From contig BFEA01000544.1 in the NCBI GenBank assembly GCA_003427395.1, positions 528,470-586,270 of the forward strand: DNA of 57,801 bases, written 5' to 3'. Below the pieces are notes generated by a model, which saw only the letters and a program-made list of their open reading frames with translations, was not told the origin of the DNA and made no database searches. Source of the DNA: Chara braunii (taxonomy: Eukaryota; Streptophyta; Charophyceae; Charales; Characeae). Shown here piece after piece: positions 10,640 through 21,835 of this stretch (positions are counted from its first letter, which is position 1; the number at the start of each line of letters is the position of its first letter). The position numbers and the translations under genes were made by a program.

Positions 10640-12506
10640 TGGGTTTCAAATGAGAGTGCACCATGCTATAACGTGCTCTGCAGTGCCGCACTTTAGACAC
10701 TCCTTATTATGCATTCTCTCCTGCCACTCTTCCCATGACAGGCCCATCTTTTCCCAAGGCTTTCCGGCTGCGATGCCGGGATGTTCGGGAAAGGAGTGTG
10801 GCCTCCTCTTCTTGTTCAATGGTTTGGTGCCACCCTTATTGGCCACCACAACAGTGATGTCACGCTTTCCTGACTCACTGTTGTTAGTACCTCCGCCCTC
10901 GTCCTCATCAAGGGGTAACTTTTCCACGGTGTCGTCGTCAAAGACGACGAGCACGTGGTCCTGTCGCTTTTGTTGTCGTAGGACACGCTTACTATACCAG
11001 CCAACCGGACCCCTTTTCACAACAAACGCATATGTTCCTTTTACCTGTGCGGTCATTTGCTCCCTCTGGAGCGAGAGGTCACGAAACTGCCCATTGTTAT
11101 ACTTACTGGATTTGGCCTCAGCCATGAGATGTCCTCGGATGGGTCCTGGAAAAGCTCGCAAGAAGATATAAACGACTTGCTTGTCCTGCAGGTTCAAGCC
11201 TGGTACCTACAAATACCGATCAACCTTACGCGATAATGCATCCACATTAGTCCAACGCTTTTGGCTTATGGTGGTAAGCTCGTCAAAGGCCTTGTCGGTC
11301 GTCGTCTTGTCCAGGAATCTCTCCTTAATCTTTTGGAGGAATTCCTTGAGGGTCAAGGTCTTAGCCCACTCACCTATGTCCACAAAGCCAGCAGTGTTAG
11401 CTTCAGACAATACCCATTCCTTGGTTGTCTCACCTAGACATGAAGTCGTGAAGGCCACATGGCTTTCGGGCTCTAACGGTGCAATCCCACAATATGTCTG
11501 GATCTCAGCGATCCAGAGCAACGTATGCTCGCCCCTCTTCCATTGTAGCCAAAGGGAAGTTTCATTTTCACTTTTTGATTTCTTTTTGGCTTTTCAACTT
11601 CTTTGGTCGGTTCTATTGTAGCAGGTTCTTCTTTCTTTCCTGTCGATTTCTCAATTACTTTCTTTGAACTTTCGGGTGTTTCTGGCGTCACCCGTTTCAT
11701 TGCATCCTTCATGAGATTTTTCTGGGGTTCTTTCTTTTCTCCCCCTTTAGCCTCTTCAATCACCACATTGTCTTTCCCTTTAATGAGTCTAGTCATAGTT
11801 GCAATTGCGACGATGTTACTATCAATCTTCATCTCAAGGTGGGCGAGGTAAGCCATCATCGTGTGCAAAACGGATGCAAGGTCGGATTCTAATCCCTCAA
11901 TATGAAACTTTTGTTTGATTTCATCCATTTTTCTTTCTTGTTGTTTTTTTTCCTTTTTTCTCCTCTGGCACTCTTCCATCTTTCTTCTTTTCGCATTCAA
12001 TGTTTCTTCCAATTGGTTGATGTTCTCCAATATTATCTCTATAGACAATTCTGTTTTTTCCTTGTCTTCGCTTCTTTCTCCCTCCTCTTCTTTCCTTTTG
12101 GCCCCGCTATTGGTTATCTCCGTTAGTTGACCGATGACAAATTTGTCCAGAGCCTGTCAGCTCTGAATAATGATTTGTTGTACATGAGTGTTGGCTTCCA
12201 TCATCTGAACAACTGTGTCATCCTGCTCTATTTCGTTTTTGTTGCTCACAGATCGAACTGGTTGTGCACGTGCTGCTCAGCATCTGCTCCAGCATCATGT
12301 AAATCGGTGATCAACTGATGGAGACGGCCCAGCATTTGCTGTCGTCTATTTGCGATTTGGCCACGGGTTCTCAATTCAACACTTTCTTCATCAGCGAAGA
12401 AAGTGAAGGAGACAGGGAAGAAAAAGAGAGGGATGAAGCGATCCAAGACAGAAAGGCGCAAAGAATTTCCGAAGAAACACATTTTCAAAATGTGTGTCTG
12501 CCGCAC
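10640..12506 (-). pseudogene. Family-B Gag, split into frames
   Basis: In sense order: an N-terminal region with Gln/Glu/Lys-rich coiled-coil character (12048-11473, repeated KRRKMEECQRRKKEKKQQER), a capsid-like stretch (11521-11207, LWIAEIQTYCGIAPLEPESH and KEFLQKIKERFLDKTTTDKA), and a C-terminal part (11197-10646) ending in the zinc knuckle CLKCGTAEHVIAWC (CX2CX4HX4C). B2 has the same arrangement. Gag would package the element RNA in cytoplasmic particles, with the knuckle binding RNA. Two frame changes separate the pieces. Confidence 0.75.
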
Positions 12507-12515
12507 AATAAATAA

Positions 12516-13532
12516 TTACAAGATAATTATAAATTCCATGGCCACACCCGATGTCAATCCACTATACCAAGAGACAATTAAGCAAACATAAAGAAGTTCA
12601 AACTTCAATTTTCTCCTAATTCTAACTTTTGTTGTATGTCCTATGTGTGATGATGTCCTAACAAGAGTGTACAGGTACCGCAGCCACGACGAGTGTGATC
12701 AAGACACAACAACACAGGTGAGTATGCACGACAACCACAGAAGAACCAGACAAGTGAGTAAGTCAGCCAACACACTCGACAACAATCAATTGTCAGCATT
12801 CTTTCCTCTACGGTTGTACCATCTGCAAAACCAATGCAGCCAGACACAAAGGTCGGCACGTGGCACTACAACAATCGTGAAGCTGTACCGCCTGCCAGCA
12901 CACAAGTGCAAGTATCAACACCTCACCCACGACAGCTTGCAAGGCATGCCACATCTCACCCCTGGAATGCTAACGCAACCCATGTGCCACGTTAGCATCA
13001 AGAGCCAGCACTGCCTTCTGGTGGGATGACACGTCAGCAATGCCCGAACTGCCAACTCATCCACCACTGGTATGCCACGTCAGAAAGAAGTAATACGGCT
13101 TGAGTGTGGAGCGCCACGTCAGTAGGTAAGTCGCGATACAGGTACGTGCCACGTCAGACAATACCTTGACAATCTTAGGATGCCACGTCAGCACACCTGC
13201 GCTATGCCACGTAGGCAGCGCACCATGTCAACAACCTCGATACCCACTCTCTCTCTCACTAGCGCCATGTCACCCTTCTGCCAACGATCCTATAACTGGT
13301 ATCTTGCCAGGTCAGCAACAAAGTGCCACGTAAGCAATGTCGCCGTCTTCACTTCAAGCTGTCTACGTCATCATCTTCAAGGGAATGTGCGCGCGAGCGT
13401 GGAAATCAATGTCTAGACTCACGATAGTAATCGTGCGCGTTAATAAACGCATTTCTCTCCTTTTACGCGTGGCACCACCCACTTACCTGGGCGCCACTTG
13501 GCGCCTGACAGCAAATCGCGACGAAGAAGGTA
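12516..13532 (-). promoter_or_regulatory. B1 leader with dispersed bZIP-like motifs
   Basis: Non-coding leader between PBS and gag. The minus strand contains many copies of a TGCTGACGTGGCA-like word (plus-strand GCCACGTCAGCA), for example near 13027, 13073, 13110, 13147, 13183 and 13322, with further copies in the LTR. The core is a C/G-box hybrid of the kind bound by plant bZIP factors. Spacing is irregular (about 20-100 bp), so this is a dispersed word array, not a simple tandem repeat. Confidence 0.6.
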
Positions 13533-13545
13533 TGCTCCAATACCA
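13533..13545 (-). other. B1 primer-binding site (iMet-like)
   Basis: Minus strand TGGTATTGGAGCA, three bases (ATT) after the LTR end. It resembles the plant initiator-Met PBS TGGTATCAGAGC with substitutions. Confidence 0.7.
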
Positions 13546-13548
13546 AAT

Positions 13549-14616
13549 TGTAATGAACCCAGTCTGTAAGATACTTGCCAGATGTCGAAATACAAAGTAA
13601 CTCAACTTTGAACAATGTCTCCAATAATCGTGTATGTGATCTCTGATACAATGTCTCGTTTCCAATAGATGAAGAGAGTGGAGGGGGAATAGACAGATTA
13701 GAAGGTGGAAGAGATAGTACCCATCAATGACCACAAAGGGAGTAGCCCAGCAGTTCCCACTCCTTCGGGCTTCCCTTCTCCTCCACGTCAGCAAAACAGT
13801 ATCCAGTAACGAGCCTGGCAAGTCCTGATCACATCGAAGTGCCACGTGGCACAATTCTCTCGTGAAGATGTTGGAGACAATCAACAGCGCACAGTATCGA
13901 CATCACCCGCAGGTAAGTATCCCATTCCCTCTCAATCGTCCACAGATCCCAATCTCCCTCCTTGTTGCGTCCAACTCAGCAATGTAGACAATGTGGCAAA
14001 TGCCACGTCAACAATGAAGACAGAGTGGCATGCGCCACATCAGCAATGTCGAAGACAACGTGGCCTTGCGCCACGTCAGCAGAGTCTAGCGCTGAAGCAG
14101 AAAGCACCAACATGCAAGCAAGCAACAATCTCGCGTCGTCATCCACAATGCTAGGGTACAGCCAGGGTCAAGCCAGCGTCAAACCAGCATCTAGCCAGTG
14201 TGAAGCCAGGGTCAAGCCAGCTTTAAGGCAGCGTAGCAAGAACCAATGTTGACTCCTTGGAGCCAGGGTCTTATGTAGCGATAAATCGAGTTCACCTACC
14301 TCAAGTCTCCCACTGACGGTGGCTCGTATTGACTTACAGCCGAGGGCATGGATCGCATACAGTTGCAGACTTCCACTTGTTTCGAATGTTGTCTTGGAAC
14401 CTGCATACAAACAAGTGTGTGTCTCTGACCGGCGGCCTGGCCTGGGTCCATATTGACTTTGACTATTGGGCCTCAGGCAGTTGACGGAAGTCAAGTGTCG
14501 AGAGGTCAGGCCCTGGCACCACGTCGGGGGGGGTTTTGCCCCTTCGGCCTAAGGCTGGGTTGTGGCCTGACAAGGCCCATAGACATTCAACGAGGCATAT
14601 GAAGCGGGTCACTGCA
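13549..14616 (-). repeat. 5' LTR of B1
   Basis: Plus-strand ends are TGTAATGAACCC and GGGTCACTGCA, matching TGCAATGAACCC and GGGTTACTGCA of the B2 LTRs. Internal matches to B2 include CACTCCT.CTTCGGGCT, a GTGCCACGTGGCAC palindrome (near 13841) and CCACAG.TCCCAATCTCC. About 1068 bp, clearly diverged from B2. Confidence 0.8.
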
Positions 14617-15290
14617 CTTGCCTCTACTGCACTTGAATGTGTATTTTGTCATCTTTCTCTCCAAGTTTTGATCAATCTTCTAGTTGGGTGTAAATTGCTA
14701 CTTATATTCTTGCTTCTTCTAGTTTAGTGAGCTTCATTTCCTCTTGTTTTGTCAATTTCTCTACTCCCATGTAAATCGCTACTTTGGTCTTTGCCTCTAC
14801 TAGCCTTGAGTGTGTGTTTTGTCATTCTCCTCTTCAAGTTTTGATCAATCTTGCACTTGGGTGTAAATCATTAGTCATTTTCTTGCGTCTTCTAGTGTCG
14901 ACAGCTCCATTTCCTCTTGTTTTGTCAATTTCTTCTCTACCATGTAGTTCTTGCCTCCGCTTGCCTAGTGTGAGTGTTTTGTCAATCTTTCCTTCCTCGC
15001 TTTGAGCACTCTTCCACTTGGTAGTATTCCGCTTTACTCTTGAGTATTCGTCTAGTCAAATGCATCTGCCTTGTCAAAGTTTTCTCTCATGCTTTTCTTC
15101 AATCTCCCATTTCTTCAATCTTCCATTTGATAGTACGTCACTTCACTCTTTGAGTGCTCCTTCAAGCCATGTGCATGGGCCTTGTCATGCTTCTCTAATG
15201 GTTTCCGACAACCTTCCCCTTGGTAGCATTCCACTTCACTGTTGAGTGCCTCATCTAGTCATGAGCATGTGATAGGACTATGTATTCTCG
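14617..15290. repeat. Degenerate ~160-175 bp tandem repeat
   Basis: The theme TTGCCTC..CT followed by TTGA.TGTGT.TTTTGTCAT, then AAGTTTTGATCAATCTT and TTGGGTGTAAAT, recurs from about 14617, 14790 and 14950, with later, more decayed copies. AC/TC-rich. It begins immediately at the B1 LTR end, and no coding potential is seen. Confidence 0.6.
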
Positions 15291-16330
15291 AAATTATGAC
15301 ACTTCCCCCCCCCCCCCCCCCCCCCCCCATGTGCTTTATTCGAGCACCGCTACTCCTTCCCTAATGTAGGATGTCGGAACCCGTGTCCCCTACGGGTCTA
15401 AGTTGTATTTTCCTACTCGTCCATGTTCTATTTGAACTCAACTAACTCCGCGCTTGTCTGACTAACCCAAATGGTGCCGCCCCCTAATTCGAATAAGGCC
15501 TTGCCATCTGGATGAGCCACGGGCTCTTTGACCACCTTGCGTAGCAGACCAATCTTAGTCCAAATGTTGGGGAAACCACCGGGAAAAGTGGTAGGCAGGT
15601 TTGCTGCAACTGTTGCTGCTGTTGTTGATGCTACGACTACCATTGTTGTTGTTGCTCCTGGAAGTCTTAGTACTTGACTGTATTGTTGCTGGAGGTCTCA
15701 GTACTTGGTTGCTGCTGCTGCTGGAACCATTGTCCGACCCACCGCTGCTGCTGCTGCTGCTGGAGGTCTGAGTACTTGACTTCTGCTGCTGCTAGAACCA
15801 CTGTCCGACCCGGCCAAAAGCCGGTCCGGAATTGTCAAATGTTCGACGCGACCCCGAAGGTGCCAAAAACCAACCCCCGCCAAACAAAGAAGATGGGGAC
15901 TGAAACTTGGCAGACCCCATGTCCTAGGCATCAGTAGAAAAAATGCAAAGTCCATGTCCATTTGACTTCGTTTTCCTGCAAAAATAGAAAATGGACTTCC
16001 TCGAACTGTTCACTTAGAGCTACGAGCGAAGCCAAAAACGGGCAAGTAGGGGCAACGGTGGCAGACTAAGACCCAAATTTAGAAGGGTCATCAGTAAGAA
16101 ATGTACAGAAGGTCTATAAAGTGACACACACAACTGACGATGTTTAGGGCAGTAAACGGAAATCTGAGTTTTTCGCCTCTCCCACCTTAGGAAACGCGGA
16201 AAGCTGCAAAATCTGAGTTTTCTACAAAGTCTGAGTGTTTGCAAATCTGAGTTGTTATGAAAATTCGGACCTTGGAACGGCACAAAAGGGGCGGGACCGG
16301 TACTTGAAAGCTGGAAGACGCCGGGCCCAA
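15291..16330. other. Unassigned region with poly-C and CTG/GTT repeats
   Basis: A 24-base C run (15305-15328) is followed by CTG and GTT triplet-rich sequence (15605-15790). A short minus-strand open stretch (15643-15428) encodes KALFELGGGTIWVSQTSAEL and resembles no family I can name. At 16150-16260 the word AATCTGAGTT recurs three or four times. No gene is supported. Confidence 0.4.
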
Positions 16331-18315
16331 CACCACTCTCCTTCTTCTCCCTCCACCTCAATCACCCATCCACCATACTCGACCACCACCCACCTTCTTC
16401 CTCCTCCACCTCCATCACCCATACACCATAGCCAACCACCTCTAACATTCTTCTTTCTCCATCACCCATCCACCATAGCCGACCAAAACTCACCTTCTTC
16501 CTCCTCCTCCTCCATCACCCATCCACCATAGCCAACCACCTCTAACCTTCTTCTTCCTCCATCACCCATCCACCAGAGCCGACGACCACTCACCTTCTTT
16601 TTCCTCCACCTCCATCACCCATCCACCATATCCAACGACCACTCACCCTCTTCTTCCTCCACCTCCATCACCTATCCACAATAGCCGACAACCCCTCACC
16701 TTCTTCCTCCTCCACCTCCNTCACCCATCTNCCATTCCAACCACCACCCACGTTCTTCTTCCTCCACCTCCATCACCCATCCACCATAGCCAACCACTAC
16801 TCACCTTCTCTCTCCGCTTCCTCCATCACTCATCCATCATGGCCAACCGACACTCACGTTCTTCTTCCTCCAGCTCCATCACTCATTCACTATAGCCAAC
16901 CACCACTCACATGTTTCCTCCTCCACCTCCATCACCCACCCACCATAGCCAACCACCACTCACTTTCTTCTTCCTCCACCTCCATCAGCCGTCCACCATA
17001 GCCAACCACCACCCAACTTCTTCCTTCATCTCCGTCCACCATAGCGAACCACCACTCACCTTCTTCTTCCTCCACCTCGATCACCCATCCACCATAGCCA
17101 ACCACCTACATCACCCATCCACCACAGCCAACCAGCACTCACCTTCTTCTTCCTCCACCTCCATCACCCATCAATCATAGCAAAGCACCTCGCACCTTCT
17201 TCTTCCTGCACCTCTATCACCCATCCACCATAGCCAAGCACTTTGCACCTTCTTCCTACACCTCCATCACCCATCCACCTTCTTCCTCCACCTCCATCAC
17301 CCTTCTGCCTTTTTCTTCCTCCACCTCCATCACACATCCACCATAGCCAACCACCACTCACTTTCTTCTTCCTCCACCTCCATCACCCACGCACCATAGC
17401 CAATCACCACTCCCCTTCTTCCGCCTCCACCTCAATCACCCATCCACAATAGTCAACCACCGCTCACTTTTTTCTTCCTCCACCTCCATTACCCATCCAC
17501 CATAGCCAACCACCTCCCACCTTCCTCTTCCTCCACCTCTATCACTCATCCACGATATTCAGCCACCACTCACCTTCTTCTTCCTCCACCACCATCCCCC
17601 ATCCACTAGACCCAACCGTCGCTCACTTTCTTACTCCTCCACCTCCATCACCAATCCACCATAGCCAACCACCACTCACTTTCTTCTTCCTCCACCTCCA
17701 TCATCCATCCACCATAGCCAACCACCACTCCCCTTCTTCCTCCTCCACCTCCATCACCAATCCACCATAGCCAACTACCACTCACTTCTTCTTCCTCCAC
17801 GTCCATCACCTATCCACCATAGCAAACCACCACACACCTTCTTCTTCCTCCACCTTCGTCCACCATAGCCAACCACCACTCCTGTTCTTTTTCCTCCACC
17901 TCCATCACCCATCCACCATAGCCAACCACCTCCCACCTTCCTCTTCCATCACCTCCATCACCCATCTACCATAGCCAACAACCACTCACTTACTTCTTCC
18001 TCCACCTCCATCACCCATCCAGCATAGCCAACCACCGCTCACTTTCTTCTTCCTCCACCTCCATCACGCATCCACCATAGCCGACCACCACTCCCCTTCT
18101 TCTTCCTCCACCTCTATCCATTATAGCCAACCACCACTCAGCTTTTTCTTCCTCCCCCTCCATCACCCATCCACCATAGCCAAACACCTCCCACCTTCTT
18201 CTTCCTCCACCTCCATCACCCGTCCACCATAGCCCACCACTTTCCACCTTCTTCCTCCTCCACCTCCATCTACCATAGCCAACCACCACTCACCTTCTTC
18301 TTCTTCACCTCTATC
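16331..18315. repeat. 53-bp minisatellite, roughly 37 degenerate copies
   Basis: The plus-strand unit is built from CTTCTTCCTCCACCTCCATC, then ACCCATCCACCATAGCCAAC and CACCACTCAC, about 53 bp in all. Individual copies vary by substitutions and small deletions (short copies near 17030, 17270 and 17850), with Ns at 16720 and 16731. The plus strand is nearly G-free, a strong strand asymmetry. Long Pro/Ser/His or Gly/Trp/Glu open frames through it are by-products of the repeat. Confidence 0.95.
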
Positions 18316-18510
18316 AATCGACCGCCATGCGTACGGAGTATAGGACTGCGGAGCCAATAAGCAGATAGGATAAAATAGGAAGGGGAGGGGACTCTTTTGA
18401 TTAGGCATAGGAGGTCTCCCNNNNNNNNNNNNNNNNNNNNNNNNNNNNNNNNNNNNNNNNNNNNNNNNNNNNNNNNNNNNNNNNNNNNNNNNNNNNNNNN
18501 NNNNNNNNNN

Positions 18511-18592
<82 letters not shown>

Positions 18593-18600
18593 GTTCTCTA
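18316..18600. other. Assembly gap (18421-18510) and (CT)n microsatellite
   Basis: Ninety Ns are followed directly by about 80 bp of pure CT (18511-18589). The gap probably stands for more of the same microsatellite or a collapsed boundary. Confidence 0.9.
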
Positions 18601-20140
18601 TCGATGTCTTCCCTCCACCAACTCTCCCCCTCTAAGTCCAAGTTAAACCCTTTACCCCTTGTCCATCTTGGCATGCGACTAACCCATCCTGCTCCCTTGC
18701 GCCACCAAGAGGAAAGAGACTTGGGGATTTAAAGGATTTGAGAATTGATGAAGACTTGAGGATCGGAAGGACTTGAGGATTCAAACGAATGGCTGATTGA
18801 GAGAAAGGTCAGTGGACTCGACCAACACCCCGAATGCATGAGAATGAAAAGAGAATGGTCTGGACAAGGAAAAGAAAAGGAAAGAGAAGGAACCAAAGGA
18901 TAAAGAGAGTAGACATGAGGAAGGGATTATGCGTTAACCCCTAATGGGGGTTGTGCTTGTTCCTAATTGTATTGAGTGTGATGGTCAGTAGCCCTCTAAG
19001 GCGCCTTGAGCAGGACGGCGCCCGATGAGACCGGGTGGTGAAAGGAAACGCCGCAAAGATGGGTTGTGAACGTAACCCTCGCCCATGGATGTGCTTTTGT
19101 TATGTGCGCCCCCCCCCGCTTGAAAGGAAAGGACGGTCAAGTGGCTGGGCTTTGGCAAGGATGATCAGATAGATGAGAGTCTCTTGAGTGTGTGGGAGGG
19201 GGCCCGAAAAGACTAAGGGGCGTATAGAGCAATGTCGGAACAAGAGATGCAAATCAATGACTATTGCCAGGTGCGTAGAATGTGAGCACTTAGGTCGACA
19301 TGTGGTCAGGAACAAAAGGGCCTCCCAAGTGAGGCAACAAGGGCCATGTGACTTGGTCAGCAGGCCTAAGCCGAGGGGCGAGTTCTCTGTTTCGTCAATG
19401 CCGCTAGACTCTGCACCTAGGAAATGGATCTGTGGCCCAAGGAAGGCGCTTGGCCTACACATAAAGGAAGACAAAACTTTCAAAGAATCCCTTGGACTGC
19501 GCGAGTATTAGAAGGAGCAATTGCCTACAAACACAAGGAAGCATCGAGAGCGGACGCTTGTGGAGAATCAGCGAGACTACCTACCTAACTAGCGTGAGGG
19601 CTGCACTACATTTCCAATGTCAAAGCTCTCTCGCTCGTTGGCCCACCCCATCCATCTCAAAGCATTAGGTGGGGGTGGCTCTATGACGAATGCTCCATGC
19701 CCTGGGTATGCGTGTGGGTGGGGCTGAGCCAACTAGGACTCACTAATGGGTCGACTCAGGCTCGAAAGTCTAACAGGGTCGGGCCCTACAACGGTCCCAA
19801 TATGGAATCAACTACGCATACAGGTATGGGCCCATGTGGGCCTCCAAGTGGTAAAAGCTTTTGTCTCTCTTCTCATGTATGCTCACGGGAGCTTCACCTT
19901 TATTTTCTCTCTTCTTTCCCCCCCATCAGACTAACTTTGATCCCCCTGTCGATCCCCCTATTTCTTCAGTCCTTTGCCTCCCTTCCTATTGTCTCCACCA
20001 TCTCCATCTCCACCTCTGCCACCGCCACCTAACCTTACTGTTGCGATGGTGTTCGTGAGTTTTTGTGTGAAGAGGTCTAGTTGATGGGCGTAATTGACCA
20101 CCCTATCGTCAATTCGATGGGAGAAGGCAAAGAGGAAGTT
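18601..20140. other. Unassigned intergenic-like DNA
   Basis: GACTTGAGGAT-like words recur at 18720-18790. A plus-strand open stretch of 107 codons (19188-19511) has several Cys and His (RCVECEHLGRH) but no match to a zinc-finger spacing I know. Pyrimidine-rich sequence follows at 19860-20040. It may be an old LTR or a non-autonomous element; I see no paired end in the window. Confidence 0.35.
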
Positions 20141-20449
20141 TGCAGCGTGCCTCTAGTTGCCCTGGTCTAGAGCCAGGGCTATCAAGCTATTTTGCCTGTT
20201 CGGCCTGTGGGACCAGGCTGTGGCTCGACCCCACAAGCCGTGTACTCATTCAATCCAATCCAGTCTTGCCCAGTATTTTCGGAACCAGGCCATTCCAATC
20301 AAGTCTAGTCAGTCCGATGGGGGTGTACCCCAGCTGCAGTCTGTTTCAGGCTCATTCTTCGTTTTGCACACTTTGAAGTATGTGAGTGTTGAGTCTGTGT
20401 CGGAGCTGCGTTGTCCCTTCAGGCTCCTTATCCCGATGGGTCCGTCACA
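20141..20449 (+). repeat. Family-A 5' LTR, copy A3
   Basis: Begins TGCAGCGTGCCTCTAG and ends GTCCGTCACA. It is the reverse complement, with divergence, of the D LTR at 50911-51260 (shared: CAGGGC..TA, CCTGTGGGACCAGGC, TGGGGGTGTACCC, TCATTCTTC.TTTTGCAC, GGAGCTGCGTTGTCCCTTC). It is followed by a PBS. Confidence 0.8.
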
Positions 20450-20450
20450 C

Positions 20451-20465
20451 CCGTATTAGAGCGGG
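20451..20465 (+). other. A3 primer-binding site, mutated
   Basis: CCGTATTAGAGCGGG stands where D has TGGTATCAGAGCGGG, one base after the LTR end. Three mismatches, including the terminal TGG, so it is probably non-functional. Confidence 0.65.
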
Positions 20466-20489
20466 AACCATCCCCGCTGACCTCCCCCT

Positions 20490-20563
<74 letters not shown>

Positions 20564-20640
20564 TGCCACGGACGGGCGCCGATCTTGCAATCTTGATAGT
20601 GGGATTTCGGGGTGTTTTTCACCCCAAAGGTGTGAAAAGG
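20466..20640 (+). repeat. A3 leader start with a 69-base poly-C run
   Basis: Uninterrupted C from 20495 to 20563, then a segment (GATAGTGGGATTTCGGGGTG) matching the D leader near 50830. The complementary strand is poly-G and could form G-quadruplexes. Length may be affected by sequencing. Confidence 0.85.
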
Positions 20641-21065
20641 GTCCACCGCCCGTAGACTGACGAGTGGTGGAATTTTCTGCAACACCTCTACATCTTGTTA
20701 GGACTTAGTTATTTCAACTATCGACACAGATTTTGACCCCTTGGGGAGATCTGTATCTGCTACTGCAAGGAGGTGAAAACCGTTTCACTCTCGCCGTCCT
20801 AAATTCGAGGTCCTCCGATAATATTCCAGTCCAAGGCAAGACCTTTACACTTTTTGTCACGCTCATAGGCTCTGACTATGTCGGGAGCTGTTTCTAGAAG
20901 TTATGTCCTAGTAAACCAGCGGTCGTCTTCCGGTTTCTGATAAGCAAACCGGACCTTATACTGTTTCTGTGGACGACCTCTACCTCCTGTTCTAAAGACA
21001 TCTTCATCTACAATGCCGTCAATGTCAGAGTTGTCATCCATATCCGGGGGGATCATGGATCTTCT
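20641..21065 (-). pseudogene. Gypsy integrase C-terminus with chromodomain remnant
   Basis: The minus strand reads SRRSMIPPDMDD, then GGRGRPQKQYKVRFAYQKPE and DDRWFTRT, then a TAA, after which LLETAPDIV.AYE continues in the same register. It is close to B2 (RPSMIPPDMDG, GGRGRPQKQFKVRF, DKWFSKRELLETAPDIVVAYE). This is the 3' end of a B/C-type pol. It lies inside the A3 leader, and may be the displaced 3' end of C1. The premature stop makes it a pseudogene. Confidence 0.8.
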
Positions 21066-21666
21066 TGAAGGAAGTGCTGTTGAAATTTTCTCTCTTTCCC
21101 TACTCTCTTCCATTTTACTTAGTCATTTTCTTGACGACACACTTCGACCCCAAATCCAAAACTTAGTTTCTCTTCACTCTCCTCCACCTCCTCATTTATT
21201 TTAAATTATTTATTTATTTATTTATTTACTAGGCTACCACAGTGGCCCGGGTCCACTTGCTCGGCCCGGCAAAAAAATATTAAAAAAAAATGGTAACGAA
21301 TTTCGATGTGACCCTGAGGCAAACGTTGTTCAATTTATTTTTCTGCATAACATAGTTTTTTTTTTTCAGATTTTTGGATTTTTTTTGTTTTTTTGTTTTT
21401 TTTGTTTTTTTGGCTGGGACCTCCACTGGTCCTTGCACGACCGGGCCGCCCGGGAAAATAGGGTGACCCGGGCGGCCCGGTTGGTAGCCTAGTTTATTTA
21501 TTTATTATTTCTGAAAACTTAAATTTGCAGTATTTTAAAAGTTACTGTGCTGCTCTTGCTTTTTTCTTCCTCTTGGCACATTTTTTACCTTATGTGGGGT
21601 ATGAATATGCTGCCGAAAATTCCAAAAAAAAAACAATTCTCTCTCTCCTCACTCTTTTCATTGTAT

Positions 21667-21755
<89 letters not shown>

Positions 21756-21835
21756 TCTTGAAATTTCTCTATTTATTTAATTCCTCCCCTCCCCCCCTCC
21801 ATGGTTGTTATTTTCTTTCCTTGATTACCGGTATT
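21066..21835 (+). other. Family-A leader, copy A3, with (ATTT)n
   Basis: Matches the D leader (49420-48990, reverse complement), including TTGACGACACACTT..ACCCC, CTCCTCCACCTCCT, TGTGCTGCTCTTGCTT and TTGGCACATTTTTTACC. A pure ATTT tract of about 90 bp lies at 21663-21752. Unlike D, it carries a MITE at 21229-21492. It ends at TTGATTACCGGTATT, just before where gag should start; gag is absent. Confidence 0.8.
21229..21492. mobile_element. 264-bp MITE with 8-bp target duplication
   Basis: The ends CTAGGCTACCA and TGGTAGCCTAG are inverted repeats, and similarity continues imperfectly inward (CCCGGGTC against GACCCGGG). It is flanked by TTTATTTA on both sides (21221-21228 and 21493-21500). The D leader at about 49275 has the same flanks with no insert, which is an empty site. 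The interior has poly-T tracts and GC-rich palindromes but no ORF. The 8-bp duplication suggests hAT-type mobilisation, but the AT-repeat flank weakens that. Confidence 0.75.

Larger units (their letters stand above)
9829..14616 (-). mobile_element. Ty3/gypsy retrotransposon, family B copy B1, 5' half only
   Basis: In the minus sense: LTR (14616-13549), PBS (13545-13533), leader, gag (12506-10640) and protease (10560-9829). It is collinear with B2 (28603-37240). RT, RNase H, integrase and the 3' LTR are missing; the left break corresponds to about 32500 in B2, at the protease/RT linker. Joined to A1 at about 9828. Confidence 0.85.

Noticed and set aside
16331-18315. Regularly spaced repeat, CRISPR-like at first sight
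   Set aside because: Units are contiguous with no unique spacers, and the context is eukaryotic.
16235-18408. Long Pro/His/Ser or Gly/Trp/Glu frames
   Set aside because: By-products of the G-free 53-bp minisatellite, open in several frames because stops are rare.
19188-19511. Cys/His-containing ORF as a zinc-finger protein
   Set aside because: Cys/His spacing fits no known finger and no supporting gene structure is visible.
20386-20685. Poly-Pro or poly-Gly ORFs
   Set aside because: Translation of the 69-base C run.
21525-21780. Ile/Phe/Leu/Tyr-rich membrane-like ORFs
   Set aside because: Translation of the (ATTT)n tract of the family-A leader.
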